Origin: Clostridiales bacterium
GTDB taxonomy: Bacteria; Bacillota; Clostridia; Tissierellales; GPF-1
Length of the DNA stretch: 64,000 nucleotides
Assembly: GCA_013619125.1 (NCBI GenBank)
Contig: JABXKS010000003.1
Span: 1 to 64,000 of the forward strand
Direction of reading: 5' to 3'
The notes beneath the pieces were generated by a model. The model had not been told where the DNA came from. It saw nothing but the letters and a program-made list of their open reading frames with translations, and searched no databases. The translations under genes were made by a program, and so were the position numbers. Shown piece by piece: positions 9,687-18,944 of the stretch; the stretch's first letter is position 1; every line of letters starts with the position of its first letter.

Positions 9687-10715
9687 TCATTCCCTCCTCA
9701 AATCTCGAATCAATAGTTCCTCTATATTTTCAAATCGATATTTTTTTGCCTCCATGATGGTAAATAGATCTCGAACCTCGTACTCAAACATAAAAAGCAA
9801 TCCCACAGGAGCAGAAATTGAAATCTCGGCTTTTTGAATCAAGCGCTTCACCTTGTAGAACAAATATCTCTCCATGGCGCGTTCCAACATATATTCACGT
9901 TCTTGAAACAATTCCCCGTAGTCATCCATCAAGATCAACTCCCGGTACTCCTCCATATCCATATAACAAAGCGCCTTTAATTTCTTGAAGGGGTATTTCT
10001 TCCCGTGGGACAAGGTGAGATGGAACAACTCTTCCGAAGAAATTTCAAAGTATTTCCGCCCTCGAAAAATCCATTGTAAATTCAAGACATCAATATTCAT
10101 TCCCAAAAGCTCCATCATGGATGCTTTGTCGTCACGGTTCAAAGCTGAAATTGTTTCAAATAACCGATTGAAGTACAGTTGATCAAGAATCATCTCCATA
10201 TGAAAAAGCATGCGATGCGATTCTTCTTGAAGAATCGGAACCAGTGGCTTATGATATCTCGTACCTTCCAAGGCATCAATCAATTCCTGCATGGTCCTAG
10301 CTTTCGAGATCTTCAGAAAGTCCATACTGGAAGCATGCTTTGAAAAAATCAAATGCTCATTGATATCCGTCAGATCTTCCTGCCGGAACAAAGCTCTTGC
10401 GAAGAGTTTTAAATTTTCCACCTCGTACCGAAGAAACAAACTCTTAAAAAAATCTTTGTATGCATCGAAATAGAAATGGCTCAGTTTTTCATACGCGCAA
10501 AGAAAATAGCGTTTCATGATAATCTCGTAAGAATCGATTGGCTTTTCTACTCCGGCAAGAACGGCTGAATAATGGGTTCTTGTCTTCAAATATGTAAAGA
10601 TCTCCTCCACACTTTCCATGTCGATGATCTCTTGATAGGCCTTCTTGTCCAGCAGTTTTCCAAACATGGCTAAGGCTTTCGCATTTGCAGCCGCATGCGT
10701 TCTGACCTGATTCAT
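9687..10715 (-). CDS. ntpC: V/A-type ATPase subunit C (rotor socket)
   Basis: Subunit C (d in Thermus/eukaryotic naming) sits on the proteolipid ring and receives the D-F shaft. The 342-residue, all-helical protein has the family pattern of three repeated helical bundles, with N-terminal RTHAAANAKALAM. ATG 10715 is chosen over an ATG four codons upstream, because the upstream codons themselves contain the ribosome site GGGAGG and the chosen ATG overlaps the ntpH stop as ATGA. Its place between H and I differs from the Enterococcus order, where C follows E. Confidence 0.9.
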   Translation of the reverse strand: MNQVRTHAAANAKALAMFGKLLDKKAYQEIIDMESVEEIFTYLKTRTHYSAVLAGVEKPIDSYEIIMKRYFLCAYEKLSHFYFDAYKDFFKSLFLRYEVENLKLFARALFRQEDLTDINEHLIFSKHASSMDFLKISKARTMQELIDALEGTRYHKPLVPILQEESHRMLFHMEMILDQLYFNRLFETISALNRDDKASMMELLGMNIDVLNLQWIFRGRKYFEISSEELFHLTLSHGKKYPFKKLKALCYMDMEEYRELILMDDYGELFQEREYMLERAMERYLFYKVKRLIQKAEISISAPVGLLFMFEYEVRDLFTIMEAKKYRFENIEELLIRDLRRE

Positions 10716-11053
10716 TTTTCCTCCCATGTGCCGAGACTCGTTTTACGAATCGCCTTTCGAAGAATAGTTTCCGCTTTTTGATCCACAATCATTTCCATTT
10801 TGTCCATAATTTCCATGCCACTTTTGCGAATCTTCGCTTCTTCTCGTTTGGCTTTCTCCATGGTGTCAGCATACAGCGCTTTCCCTTGCTTTATTTTGAG
10901 CTGGTCCGAATCTTGTTTCAGATCCTCAACAAGCGACTTGAGTTGTTTTTCCCGTACTTTAATCTCTTCCTCGATTTCCAACAACTCTTGCTCCATGTTT
11001 CGATCCATCTCAATAATTTTACTTACGATCTGCTCAATCGATTTTTTATCCAT
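10712..11053 (-). CDS. ntpH: V/A-type ATPase subunit H (peripheral stalk coiled coil)
   Basis: First gene of the operon. The 113-residue protein is almost wholly charged helix (E, K, D, Q with hydrophobic heptads), as expected for the stalk subunit that forms a right-handed coiled coil with E. Family proteins of 100-110 residues are poorly conserved, so the call rests on composition, length and position. ATG 11053 has GGCGGGTG upstream. A TATAAA hexamer lies about 45 bp upstream on the minus strand but I see no convincing -35 partner, so the operon promoter is not annotated. Confidence 0.8.
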   Translation of the reverse strand: MDKKSIEQIVSKIIEMDRNMEQELLEIEEEIKVREKQLKSLVEDLKQDSDQLKIKQGKALYADTMEKAKREEAKIRKSGMEIMDKMEMIVDQKAETILRKAIRKTSLGTWEEK

Positions 11054-11162
11054 TTCAACACCCGCCTTACTAATTTCTATTTATTCCTATTACTTTCATT
11101 TATACCCTAAAAAGTCATTTCCTTTTCCGCCATTCCAAATATTCAACGGCGAAATAAAACTC

Positions 11163-11188
11163 AAAAAAAAAAAGCCCATTCGGGCTTT
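11163..11188 (-). terminator. terminator overlapping the RsbW-like stop codon
   Basis: AAAGCCC and GGGCTTT pair around a 4-nt loop and are followed on minus by eleven T residues. The stem begins within the stop codon of the preceding gene. It insulates the ATPase operon from upstream transcription. Confidence 0.88.
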
Positions 11189-11573
11189 AGAATCGCAATA
11201 CAGCACGTACGCAATTTTGTTGAATACTCAATTCATCAGCCAAAGCGTTAACAATCATCAAGCCTCGACCAAATTCATCCATACTGGCAAACGAATTATG
11301 CGGCATTGCAACGTCTGACAAACCATTCCCTTCATCTGCTACTTGTATCACAAGGGACTGATTATGAATTTCTACATTCAAATGTACTTTTTTATGTACT
11401 TCATTTTGGTTCCCATGCTTAATGGCGTTGCTCATTAATTCATCCAAAACAAGCTTTGTATTGAATAAAACCGATGCGTCGTCAATATTCCCTGCGAGAA
11501 CATGAAGGATCTCATCGCGGGTACGTAACATTAGTTTAAAGTCGCTTTGAATGTAATTATTATAAATCATCAT
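11187..11573 (-). CDS. RsbW/SpoIIAB-like HATPase (anti-sigma factor type)
   Basis: A single-domain GHKL-fold ATP-binding protein of 128 residues. The N box is in LDELMSNAIKHGN, the G1 box in VADEGNGL and the G2 box in GRGLMIVNALAD. This is the layout of serine kinases that phosphorylate an STAS anti-anti-sigma factor and hold a sigma factor. Neither partner gene is beside it, so it is an orphan and its target is unknown; some such proteins serve other switch systems. ATG 11573 is chosen (GGTGG five bases upstream); the frame stays open 11 codons further without a ribosome site. It is monocistronic with its own terminator. Confidence 0.8.
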   Translation of the reverse strand: MMIYNNYIQSDFKLMLRTRDEILHVLAGNIDDASVLFNTKLVLDELMSNAIKHGNQNEVHKKVHLNVEIHNQSLVIQVADEGNGLSDVAMPHNSFASMDEFGRGLMIVNALADELSIQQNCVRAVLRF

Positions 11574-11787
11574 CTCTACCACCCAACATATAGTAATCTT
11601 AATCATATAATACCCATTTTTTATGATTTAATCAAGAAATCTATAAAGTCCCAATTATTTACACTTGCATTGTTTAGAATTTTCTGAAAATTATCCTTTG
11701 CAAGTTTTTCCACTTTTTCATGATTAAGGGCATTGTTTAGGGGGTAGTATTGTATTGATAAACTAGATCATAAAGGAGGAGTTACAC

Positions 11788-11949
11788 ATGAAATGGGAAT
11801 GTACAGTATGTGGTTGGATCTATGATCCAGCTGAGGGAGATCCAGATGGTGGAATTGCACCAGGCACAAAATTCGAAGATATTCCAGCTGAGTGGGTTTG
11901 CCCAGTCTGCGGTGTTGGTAAAGATGATTTCGAAAAAATTGAAGAGTAA
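11788..11949 (+). CDS. rubredoxin
   Basis: A 53-residue one-iron electron carrier, missed by length-filtered gene calling. The four iron-ligand cysteines are Cys5 and Cys8 (CTVCGW) and Cys38 and Cys41 ([11 protein letters not shown]), with the conserved Y/D/P/G core between them. The ribosome site AAAGGAGG lies seven bases before the ATG. A possible weak promoter, TTGTTT, 17 bp, TGATAA (11733-11761), precedes it. In anaerobes rubredoxin passes electrons to oxygen- or superoxide-reducing enzymes; no partner is adjacent here. It shares a bidirectional terminator with convergent engB. Confidence 0.97.
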   Translation: MKWECTVCGWIYDPAEGDPDGGIAPGTKFEDIPAEWVCPVCGVGKDDFEKIEE

Positions 11950-11953
11950 AAGA

Positions 11954-11981
11954 AAAGCCAGGAGGTTTTACTCCTGGCTTT
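11954..11981. terminator. bidirectional terminator between rubredoxin and engB
   Basis: An 11-bp perfect stem (AAAGCCAGGAG with its complement) and a 6-nt loop. The engB stop codon lies in the loop, so the hairpin is partly coding for engB and immediately follows the rubredoxin stop on the other strand. Confidence 0.88.
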
Positions 11982-12594
11982 CTTCATCCTCTTCTTCTAC
12001 ATAAACCTCGTCGAGTTTAAGTTGAATCACAGCCAACAACTCTTCTCGCCCCTGTCCTGACTCTGATGAAAATGGAATCAATAAATCCTTTTCTGATGGC
12101 ATCATCAAGGTTTCACGAATAACTGCCATTTGTTTGTTCTGCGCAGACCGTGACAACTTGTCCGCCTTGTTCGCAACAACAATTCCTCGAAAACCCATCT
12201 CTAAAACCATCTTATACATCTCTTGATCTTCTGGAGAGGGTTTATGTCGAATATCTACAATCACAACAATCTCTTCCAAGCAAACCCGCTGTGTAAAATA
12301 CATCTCCATCATTTTCTGCCATGTCTTGCGGGATGATTTCGATACCCGAGCAAATCCATAACCCGGCAAATCGACAATTCGAAACTCTTCGTTGATTTTG
12401 TAAAAATTCAAGGTTTGGGTTTTTCCTGGCTGTCCAGAAGTCCGTGCCAGGTTTTTTCGGTTGGTCAAACAATTAATTGTTGAAGACTTCCCTACGTTGG
12501 ACCGGCCTGCAAAGGCGATCTCAGGGAGTAATTCTTGCGGATAATGCTCTGCCCAAGCTGCTAGTGTTTCAATGTCAGCTGATTTTATAATCAT
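11968..12594 (-). CDS. engB: ribosome biogenesis GTPase EngB/YsxC
   Basis: A TRAFAC-class GTPase needed for 50S subunit assembly. The 208-residue protein shows G1 GRSNVGKSS (30-38), the G3 region DLPGYG (75-80) and G4 NKAD (142-145). It ends in an acidic tail (EEEDEES), longer than in many homologues. ATG 12594 has AAAGGAG. It is downstream of lon, from which it is separated by a hairpin with a T tract that ends only 15 bases before this ATG. That leaves no room for a promoter, so expression probably depends on read-through from lon. The lon-engB (ysxC) pairing is conserved in Bacillus. Confidence 0.96.
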   Translation of the reverse strand: MIIKSADIETLAAWAEHYPQELLPEIAFAGRSNVGKSSTINCLTNRKNLARTSGQPGKTQTLNFYKINEEFRIVDLPGYGFARVSKSSRKTWQKMMEMYFTQRVCLEEIVVIVDIRHKPSPEDQEMYKMVLEMGFRGIVVANKADKLSRSAQNKQMAVIRETLMMPSEKDLLIPFSSESGQGREELLAVIQLKLDEVYVEEEDEESQE

Positions 12595-12608
12595 GCTATC
12601 TCCTTTTC

Positions 12609-12636
12609 AAAAAACACGGCAGGCTTTCGCCTGCCG
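12609..12636 (-). terminator. intra-operon terminator between lon and engB
   Basis: An 8-bp GC-rich stem CGGCAGGC/GCCTGCCG with a GAAA tetraloop (minus strand), followed by GTGTTTTTT. It starts 4 bp after the lon stop and ends at the engB ribosome site, so it should attenuate engB relative to lon. Confidence 0.82.
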
Positions 12637-12640
12637 GTCT

Positions 12641-14986
12641 TTATACCAATGCGTGCTTCAATACCTCGTCCATGGTCTTCACAAAAATAAACTTCATTTG
12701 TTCCCGAACCTTTTCTGGTATCTTTTCCACATCTTTTTTATTGTCAAATGGAATAATCAAGGTACGAATACCTGCTCGATGCGCGGCCAATGTTTTCTCT
12801 TTCAAGCCGCCAATCGGTAAAACACGACCTCGAAGCGTAACTTCTCCAGTCATGGCAATATCGCCTCTCACCGGTCTCTTGCACAATGCCGATGTAACCG
12901 CGGTTACCATGGTGATCCCAGCAGAAGGTCCATCCTTTGGCGTTGCTCCTTCTGGAATATGAATATGCACATCATATTTCTGATGAAAATCAGGTTCTAG
13001 ATCAATCGAATCCGCAATGGTTCGAATATAACTCATGCCGGTTAATGCAGACTCCTTCATGACATCGCCCAACTTGCCAGTTAATTGAATTTTTCCCTTA
13101 CCAGGCATAACAGAAACCTCGATAAATAAGGTTACGCCGCCAACGGAAGTCCATGCCAATCCTGTTGCCAAGCCAATCTGATCATTCTTCTCTAGCTTAT
13201 CATACATAAACCGCTCTGGCCCCAAAAACTTAGACAGATTGGACTTGTTGACCTGCATATCCGTGAAGGCTTTCGGATCCTCTTGAAGAATCGTCACTAC
13301 TTTTCGGCAGATATTGGCAATTTGCCGTTCTAGATTTCGAACACCAGCTTCCCGTGTATATCCCGAAATTACTTCTTTTAATGCTGCCGGCGAAAATTTC
13401 AACTGACTTTCTTTCAATCCATGCTGACCCAGTTGCTTTGGCACCAAATAGCGCTTCGCAATTTCATATTTCTCGTTTTCCGTATAGCTGCTAATCTCAA
13501 TAATCTCCATGCGGTCACGAAGAGGTCCTGGAATTGTAGCCGCCGTATTCGCCGTGGTGATAAACATCACATTCGACAAATCATAAGGAAGTTCCATAAA
13601 ATGATCGGTAAATGTATTGTTTTGTTCTGGATCCAATACCTCCAACAAAGCGGAAGCTGGATCTCCACGAAAATCACTGGCTAACTTGTCAATCTCATCA
13701 AATAGGAATACAGGATTGACAACCCCAACCTTTTTCATATTGGTGATGATATTACCAGGCAATGCGCCTACATAGGTTCGGCGATGACCTCGAATTTCCG
13801 CTTCATCACGCACCCCACCAAGGCTCATACGCACAAACTTTCGATTCAGACTTCGTGCAACGGATTTTGCAATCGATGTTTTTCCAACCCCTGGAGGTCC
13901 AACCAAACAGATAATCGGTGCCTTCATCGTCTTAGAAGCCATCTTGCGAACGGCTAAAAATTCGATAATGCGTTCCTTCACATCTTCCAATCCATAATGA
14001 TCTTCATCAAGCACTTGTCGTGCATAGGACAAATCTTTGCGATCTCGACTCTTCTTTGACCAAGGCAAGTCAAGAATCCATTCAATATAGTTTCGAATGA
14101 CCCCAGTCTCTGCTGAAGCCGGATGCAAGGTGCGCAACCGTTTCATTTCCTTCATTACTTTTTCACGCGCTTCTTCCGGCAATTTCTTATTTTGGAGTCG
14201 TGCTTCATACTCCATCATATCGGAAGTACCGTCATCTTCTTGCCCCAATTCATCTTGAATCGCGCGCAATTGCTCTTTCAAGTAGTACTCTTTTTGTACC
14301 TGATTGATTTGGCTCTTCACTTTTTCAGAAAGTTCCTCTTCAATCTCTAAAAGTTCAATCTCTTCTTTGATCATCGCATCCAAACGAATCAATCGATCAA
14401 TTGGTTGAAAAATTTCCAGGATTTCTTGTTTTCTTTCCTGGCTCAACCGGATATACGAGGCAATGGTATCTGCCAATCGTCCCGGCTCAAGAATCTCACT
14501 TACAGACAACAATGCTTCCGATGAGATCCTGTCGCTAACCTTTACATATTGCTCGAAGTTCTTATGAACCATGCGCACGGCAGCAACAATTTCTTTATCT
14601 TCTCCCATTTTTCCATCATACTCGTATAAAAACTCTTCTACTTCAACCTCAAAATAGGGGTCCATCGAAGTGATTTCTCGAATCTGTGCACGATTAATTC
14701 CTTCCACAAGAACACGAATCACATCGCCAGGAAGCTTCAACATCTGTTTCACCTTACAGATGGTGCCTACTTTAAAATAATCGTCTGGTGTGGGATCCTC
14801 AACTTTTAAATCCTTCTGAGAAGTTAAAAAGATATGAGAATCTTTCACCATGGCTTCTTCTAAGGCTGCAACGCTCTTATCTCTTCCGACGTCAAAATGC
14901 ATCACCATATACGGAAAGACCGTGAGTCCTCGAAGCGGAATAAGTGGTAAAATCTGTTGCGTTTGTTCTATCTTATACTTTGTCAT
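12641..14986 (-). CDS. lon: ATP-dependent protease Lon
   Basis: A hexameric AAA+ serine protease that degrades damaged and regulatory proteins. The 781-residue protein has the LON substrate-binding domain (about 10-205), a coiled-coil linker, the AAA+ module with Walker A GPPGVGKT, and the protease domain with the Ser688-Lys731 dyad (PKDGPSAG and [14 protein letters not shown]). Length is normal for LonA. ATG 14986 has AAGGGGG upstream. It has its own TTGACG/TAGTAT promoter after the clpX terminator; no CIRCE or CtsR-like operator was evident to me in the short leader. Confidence 0.97.
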   Translation of the reverse strand: MTKYKIEQTQQILPLIPLRGLTVFPYMVMHFDVGRDKSVAALEEAMVKDSHIFLTSQKDLKVEDPTPDDYFKVGTICKVKQMLKLPGDVIRVLVEGINRAQIREITSMDPYFEVEVEEFLYEYDGKMGEDKEIVAAVRMVHKNFEQYVKVSDRISSEALLSVSEILEPGRLADTIASYIRLSQERKQEILEIFQPIDRLIRLDAMIKEEIELLEIEEELSEKVKSQINQVQKEYYLKEQLRAIQDELGQEDDGTSDMMEYEARLQNKKLPEEAREKVMKEMKRLRTLHPASAETGVIRNYIEWILDLPWSKKSRDRKDLSYARQVLDEDHYGLEDVKERIIEFLAVRKMASKTMKAPIICLVGPPGVGKTSIAKSVARSLNRKFVRMSLGGVRDEAEIRGHRRTYVGALPGNIITNMKKVGVVNPVFLFDEIDKLASDFRGDPASALLEVLDPEQNNTFTDHFMELPYDLSNVMFITTANTAATIPGPLRDRMEIIEISSYTENEKYEIAKRYLVPKQLGQHGLKESQLKFSPAALKEVISGYTREAGVRNLERQIANICRKVVTILQEDPKAFTDMQVNKSNLSKFLGPERFMYDKLEKNDQIGLATGLAWTSVGGVTLFIEVSVMPGKGKIQLTGKLGDVMKESALTGMSYIRTIADSIDLEPDFHQKYDVHIHIPEGATPKDGPSAGITMVTAVTSALCKRPVRGDIAMTGEVTLRGRVLPIGGLKEKTLAAHRAGIRTLIIPFDNKKDVEKIPEKVREQMKFIFVKTMDEVLKHALV

Positions 14987-15018
14987 TCTTATCCCCCTTT
15001 TAAATTGGTTCTTTATAA

Positions 15019-15048
15019 ATACTACCCTAAAACAGGAAACTTCGTCAA
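15019..15048 (-). promoter_or_regulatory. sigma-A type promoter of lon
   Basis: TTGACG, an 18-bp spacer and TAGTAT on the minus strand, ending 32 bp before the lon ATG and lying between the clpX terminator and lon. Confidence 0.6.
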
Positions 15049-15117
15049 TATATCTGTGTTTCTTTTTTAAAATTGACGAATAAGCCTTATTCGGAGAAGT
15101 TTTTCACAATTTCGAAG

Positions 15118-15143
15118 AAAAAACTCACGCATAGCGTGAGTTT
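15118..15143 (-). terminator. terminator of the clpP-clpX transcript
   Basis: A 10-bp stem AAACTCACGC with its complement and a 3-nt loop, followed on minus by a T run. The stem begins at the clpX stop codon. Confidence 0.85.
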
Positions 15144-16410
15144 AAGAAGCAAATTCCTGCTCTTTATTCTTACTTTCCTTATTATCACTGGTTTTCAACT
15201 CAATTTCCGGATCTTTTCCATCTTCGATCGTCTCTCTCGTAATGATACATTTATGCGCATCCGGTGTTGATGGAATCTCGTACATCGCATTCAGCATCAC
15301 TTCTTCGATCACAGCCCGAAGACCGCGAGCACCAGTCTTTCGTGATTTCGCTTTCTTGGCAATTGCAACCAAAGCGTCTTGTGTGATCTCCAACTCAACA
15401 TTGTCCATTCGGAAAAGCTCTTGATATTGTTTCAGCAAGGCATTCCGCGGTTCTGTCAAAATCGAGATCAAGGCGTCTTCATCCAACTCTTCCAAAGCAA
15501 CAATCATCGGCATCCGGCCAACCAACTCAGGGATCAGACCATATTTGATCAAATCCTCAGGTTCAGCCTTCTTCAACAATTCACTTAAATCGATGGAAGA
15601 ACGGCTCTGAATATCAGCGCCAAATCCCAAGGCTTTCTTGTGATGTCGTTTTGCGATCACCTTGTCCAATCCATCGAAGGCGCCGCCTAAGATAAATAAG
15701 ATGTTCGTTGTATCGACCTGAAGAAATTCTTGGTGCGGATGCTTTCTTCCCCCTTGAGGAGGAACATTCGCAGTGGTTCCCTCAATGATCTTCAACAAGG
15801 CTTGCTGCACACCTTCACCGGAAACATCTCGTGTGATTGACGGGTTTTCAGCCTTGCGGCCCACCTTGTCAATCTCATCGATATAAATGATTCCGCGTTG
15901 CGCGCGTTCCAAGTCGTAGTCTGCCGCTTGAACCAATTTCAAGACAACATTCTCAACATCCTCACCTACATACCCAGCCTGCGTCAATGTTGTCGCATCG
16001 GCAATTGCGAAGGGAACATCGAGAGTCTTCGCGAGTGTTTGAGCCAGCAAAGTTTTTCCACATCCAGTGGGTCCAATCATCACAATATTACTCTTGCTAA
16101 TTTCCACCTCACTGTCAGTAGAGTTATTGTGCAATCGCTTATAGTGATTGTACACTGCTACCGACAAGGCTCTTTTCGCAAGATCCTGCTGGATGACATA
16201 ATCATCTAAAACTTTTTTAATATCTTTCGGTTTTGGCAAATCATCGAGATTGATGTCTTCGTGAACCGCTGTACTCTCTTGAATGATTTCATAACCGAGT
16301 GTGATACACTCATCGCAAATATAAACGCCAGGTCCGGCAATTAATCGCCGAACCTGCGCGCGTTCTTTTCCGCAAAATGAGCATTTCAATTCATGCTTTT
16401 TCTCAGACAT
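15142..16410 (-). CDS. clpX: ATP-dependent Clp protease ATP-binding subunit ClpX
   Basis: The AAA+ unfoldase that feeds ClpP. The 422-residue protein has the N-terminal zinc-binding domain (Cys10, Cys13, Cys32, Cys35), Walker A GPTGCGKT (113-120), pore loop GYVGED, Walker B IIYIDEID and the small AAA domain. ATG 16410 is chosen because it has GGAAAGGGG upstream and yields [14 protein letters not shown] as in homologues; the frame is open eight codons further. It lies 27 bp after clpP, and with tig upstream forms the conserved tig-clpP-clpX order. Confidence 0.97.
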   Translation of the reverse strand: MSEKKHELKCSFCGKERAQVRRLIAGPGVYICDECITLGYEIIQESTAVHEDINLDDLPKPKDIKKVLDDYVIQQDLAKRALSVAVYNHYKRLHNNSTDSEVEISKSNIVMIGPTGCGKTLLAQTLAKTLDVPFAIADATTLTQAGYVGEDVENVVLKLVQAADYDLERAQRGIIYIDEIDKVGRKAENPSITRDVSGEGVQQALLKIIEGTTANVPPQGGRKHPHQEFLQVDTTNILFILGGAFDGLDKVIAKRHHKKALGFGADIQSRSSIDLSELLKKAEPEDLIKYGLIPELVGRMPMIVALEELDEDALISILTEPRNALLKQYQELFRMDNVELEITQDALVAIAKKAKSRKTGARGLRAVIEEVMLNAMYEIPSTPDAHKCIITRETIEDGKDPEIELKTSDNKESKNKEQEFAS

Positions 16411-16437
16411 TGAAATCCCCTTTCCTACTATCAACCG

Positions 16438-17019
16438 CTATCGTTTGACGATGATCTCGTCAATCAATCCATACTCTTTCGCTTCTATCGCTGACATGAA
16501 GTAATCTTTTTCCGTATCTTCTGCAACCTTCTCAACGGACTGCCCTGTCATCTCTGCCAACAATTCATTCAATTGCTTTTTCGTGCGAAGAATTCGGTCT
16601 GTATAGATCTGCATATCCGTGGCTTTTCCCTGAACTCCGCCTGCTGGTTGATGAATCATCACTTCAGAATGCGGCAGTGCCATTCGCTTGCCCTTGGTTC
16701 CAGCTGCCAGTAAAAATGCACCCATGCTTGCACACATGCCAACGCTGATTGTTGCAACGTCAGGCTTGATATATTGCATGGTGTCATACATAGCCAAACC
16801 TGCTGTGATCGACCCGCCTGGACTATTGATATAGATCATAATGTCCTTCTCGGGGTCTTCCATTTCCAGGAATAGCAATTGGGCAACCACAACCGATGCC
16901 ATTGCATCATTTACTTCGCCATTGATAAAGATGATACGATCTTTTAACATCCTAGAATAGATATCGTAGGATCGCTCGCCTTGTGTGGTTTGTTCAATCA
17001 CATAAGGGATTACTGACAT
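16438..17019 (-). CDS. clpP: ATP-dependent Clp protease proteolytic subunit ClpP
   Basis: The barrel-forming serine peptidase of the Clp system. The 193-residue protein has the catalytic triad Ser98 (GMCASMGAF), His123 (MIHQPAGG) and Asp172, at the spacing of E. coli ClpP. The oxyanion-loop glycines are in NSPGGS. It sits 12 bp after tig and 27 bp before clpX and so belongs to one transcript. ATG 17019 has GAGG upstream. All expected features are intact, unlike the tig gene that precedes it. Confidence 0.97.
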   Translation of the reverse strand: MSVIPYVIEQTTQGERSYDIYSRMLKDRIIFINGEVNDAMASVVVAQLLFLEMEDPEKDIMIYINSPGGSITAGLAMYDTMQYIKPDVATISVGMCASMGAFLLAAGTKGKRMALPHSEVMIHQPAGGVQGKATDMQIYTDRILRTKKQLNELLAEMTGQSVEKVAEDTEKDYFMSAIEAKEYGLIDEIIVKR

Positions 17020-17031
17020 ATCCTCGCCTCC

Positions 17032-18209
17032 CTATTTTAAAACTGCTTTTTCCATAATCGCGTTAATTGTTTTTTCACGAATGACGTCTACACGCAACAT
17101 GTCCGAGTTTCCACCCAACAATTTTTTGAATTGATCAGCAGTTTGATTGTAACGGGCTGCGATCTCTTCCAATTTTGCTTGAATTTCTTCTTCAGACGCT
17201 TCAATCGCTTCTGTTTTGCTGATCGCATTCAATACCAAATCCGCTTTAACTGATTTCTCAGCGTTTGGTTGAATTTGCTTGTTCAATTCCTCTTCTGTCG
17301 TTCCAGTGAAGGTATAGTACTGCTCCAAGTTCAAACCTTGAGAAGACAATTGTTGTTCAAACTCTTGTCGCTCTTGCTCGATTTGGGCATTGACCATGAC
17401 CTCTGGAATATCAACTTCCGCGTCAACAACCACTTTTTCAACAACGCTTGTTTGATTTTCACGTTTTTCTCGCTCTGCAGCGTCTTTTTCAAGATTAGCA
17501 CGAATATCCGCTTTCATCTCGTCTAGTGTATCAAACTCAGAAATATCCTTCACAAATTCATCATCCAATTCCGGTAATTCTTTCACCTGGATCTCATGAA
17601 TGGTAACATGGAAAATTGCTTCTTTTCCAGCCAATTCTTCCGCTTGATACTCTTCAGGGAAAGTCACTTGGATATCAGACTCTGAGCCGATGGCTTTGCC
17701 AATCAATTGTTCTTCGAATCCTGGAATGAATTGTCCAGTTCCAATTGTCAATTTTTGGTTTTCAGCTGTTCCGCCCTCAAAAGGCACTGCGTCCACTGAA
17801 CCTGCATAATCCAATTCAACAATATCACCATCTTCAACCGCACGGTCGTCGACAGTAATCATGCGTGCATTTTGCTCTTGTTTAGTTTTGAGATCATCTG
17901 CAACCAACTCTTCAGTCACTTCGTGGACAACTTTCTCAACCTCAACGCCAAAATATTCGCCTAATTTCACTTCTGGTTTTACGGTTACTGATACTTCCAA
18001 ATACACATTGCCATCAACATCAAATTTATCCAATGATGGGCGATCAACTGTATCTAATTCCAATTCAGCAGTCGCTGCGGTGTACGCTTCTGGAAAAACA
18101 AAATCAAGGGCATCTTCATAGAATACCTCCCTGCACGGAAATCTTTCTCCGCGATTTCAAAACTCATTTTCACCGTATTATTCTCTTTGCTAATCAATTT
18201 TGTATTCAT
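17032..18209 (-). pseudogene. tig: trigger factor gene with internal frame-breaking deletion
   Basis: Trigger factor is the ribosome-bound chaperone and prolyl isomerase. ATG 18209 opens a normal N-terminus (KLISKENNTVKMSFEIAEKD) that reads in frame to about 18132. The remaining conserved sequence resumes at 18129 in another frame (EVFYEDALDFVFPEAY) and runs intact to the stop at 17032, including the PPIase and C-terminal chaperone domains. Two leftover bases join the parts. Compared with the family, about 33-38 residues are missing, including the ribosome-docking GFRxGxxP signature. The N-terminal frame stops about 25 codons past the junction. The downstream part has no good start: the first candidate is a TTG at 18063 without a ribosome site. 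So either a real null allele or a deletion in the assembled sequence. GGAGGG lies 12 bases before the ATG. Confidence 0.85.
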
Positions 18210-18264
18210 GCGTAAATTTGTCCCTCCATTTAAGTTCTATCCGTAATCGAATCTACAACTTTCG

Positions 18265-18273
18265 ATTATATCA
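18265..18273 (-). promoter_or_regulatory. possible extended -10 promoter for tig-clpP-clpX
   Basis: TGATATAAT on the minus strand is a perfect extended -10 (TGnTATAAT), 56 bp before the tig ATG. The nearby TTGACA is too close to serve as its -35, so only the extended -10 is claimed. Confidence 0.4.
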
Positions 18274-18296
18274 TAATTGTCAACCAGAAGAAACGA

Positions 18297-18926
18297 CTAA
18301 ATCCAACTGGAAATTTCTTCAATTTTTTTTCGTTTCGGTCGTTCCCCAATTTGACCGGGTACCCCCAGGGGCGTCATGGCAACCAAATGAAATCCTGGTA
18401 GCTCGAGCGGAAGTGATTCTTGAATTTCCTTTGCCGCGTAATTCGGCGATGTCATCCAACATGTTCCATACCCGAGATCCGCTGCCGCCAAACAGAAATG
18501 CTCCATTGCCGCACCCAGATTTTGAATACCCGGCGCAGTGCGTTCCAATTGACTCGCTTCTTCTGCAAGCCCGGCTGCCTGCATTTCATTCACACCAGTT
18601 GGGTGATAATCGCTCGCAAAGACAAGTACCGTTACCGGAGCTCGCTTAAAAACCAATGCATACTCAACAAACTTCTCGAATTTTCGCTTCTTGTCGCTGT
18701 CTTCAATGCATGCAGCCAGAATCTGATTCTTCTTGCGAACGGCAGTTTCGATCTTTTCAATAACTGCACGATCTTCAACTATAACAAAATGCCAATTCTG
18801 TCGATTTTTCCCCGAAGGCGCCAATTGCACCGCCTCTAGCATTAATTTTACATCCTCTTTCTTAACTGGCGCATCTGTGAAATTTCGTACACTCACACGC
18901 TTCTCAAAGGCTTTTATCAACGCCAT
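18297..18926 (-). CDS. nitroreductase family protein
   Basis: An FMN-dependent NAD(P)H oxidoreductase of 209 residues. Family signs are the N-terminal RVSVRNFTD with the FMN-phosphate arginines, APSGKNRQNWHFVIV, and the C-terminal LGYGTCWMTSP and MTPLGVPGQ segments. It is the last gene of a four-gene run (cysQ, radC, DUF362 protein, this gene) with an 18-bp gap to its upstream neighbour, whose ferredoxin domain could supply electrons; that link is inference. Substrate cannot be predicted. Confidence 0.88.
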   Translation of the reverse strand: MALIKAFEKRVSVRNFTDAPVKKEDVKLMLEAVQLAPSGKNRQNWHFVIVEDRAVIEKIETAVRKKNQILAACIEDSDKKRKFEKFVEYALVFKRAPVTVLVFASDYHPTGVNEMQAAGLAEEASQLERTAPGIQNLGAAMEHFCLAAADLGYGTCWMTSPNYAAKEIQESLPLELPGFHLVAMTPLGVPGQIGERPKRKKIEEISSWI

Positions 18927-18944
18927 ACTTCCTCCTACTTACTA

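Noticed and set aside
18126..18134. Programmed frameshift in tig
   Set aside because: Not just a frame change: about 35 conserved residues are missing, and there is no slippery heptamer at the junction.
18276..18283. TTGACA near 18276-18281 (minus) as -35 of the tig promoter
   Set aside because: It is only a few bases from TATAAT; no hexamer at 16-18 bp matches, so only the extended -10 was kept.
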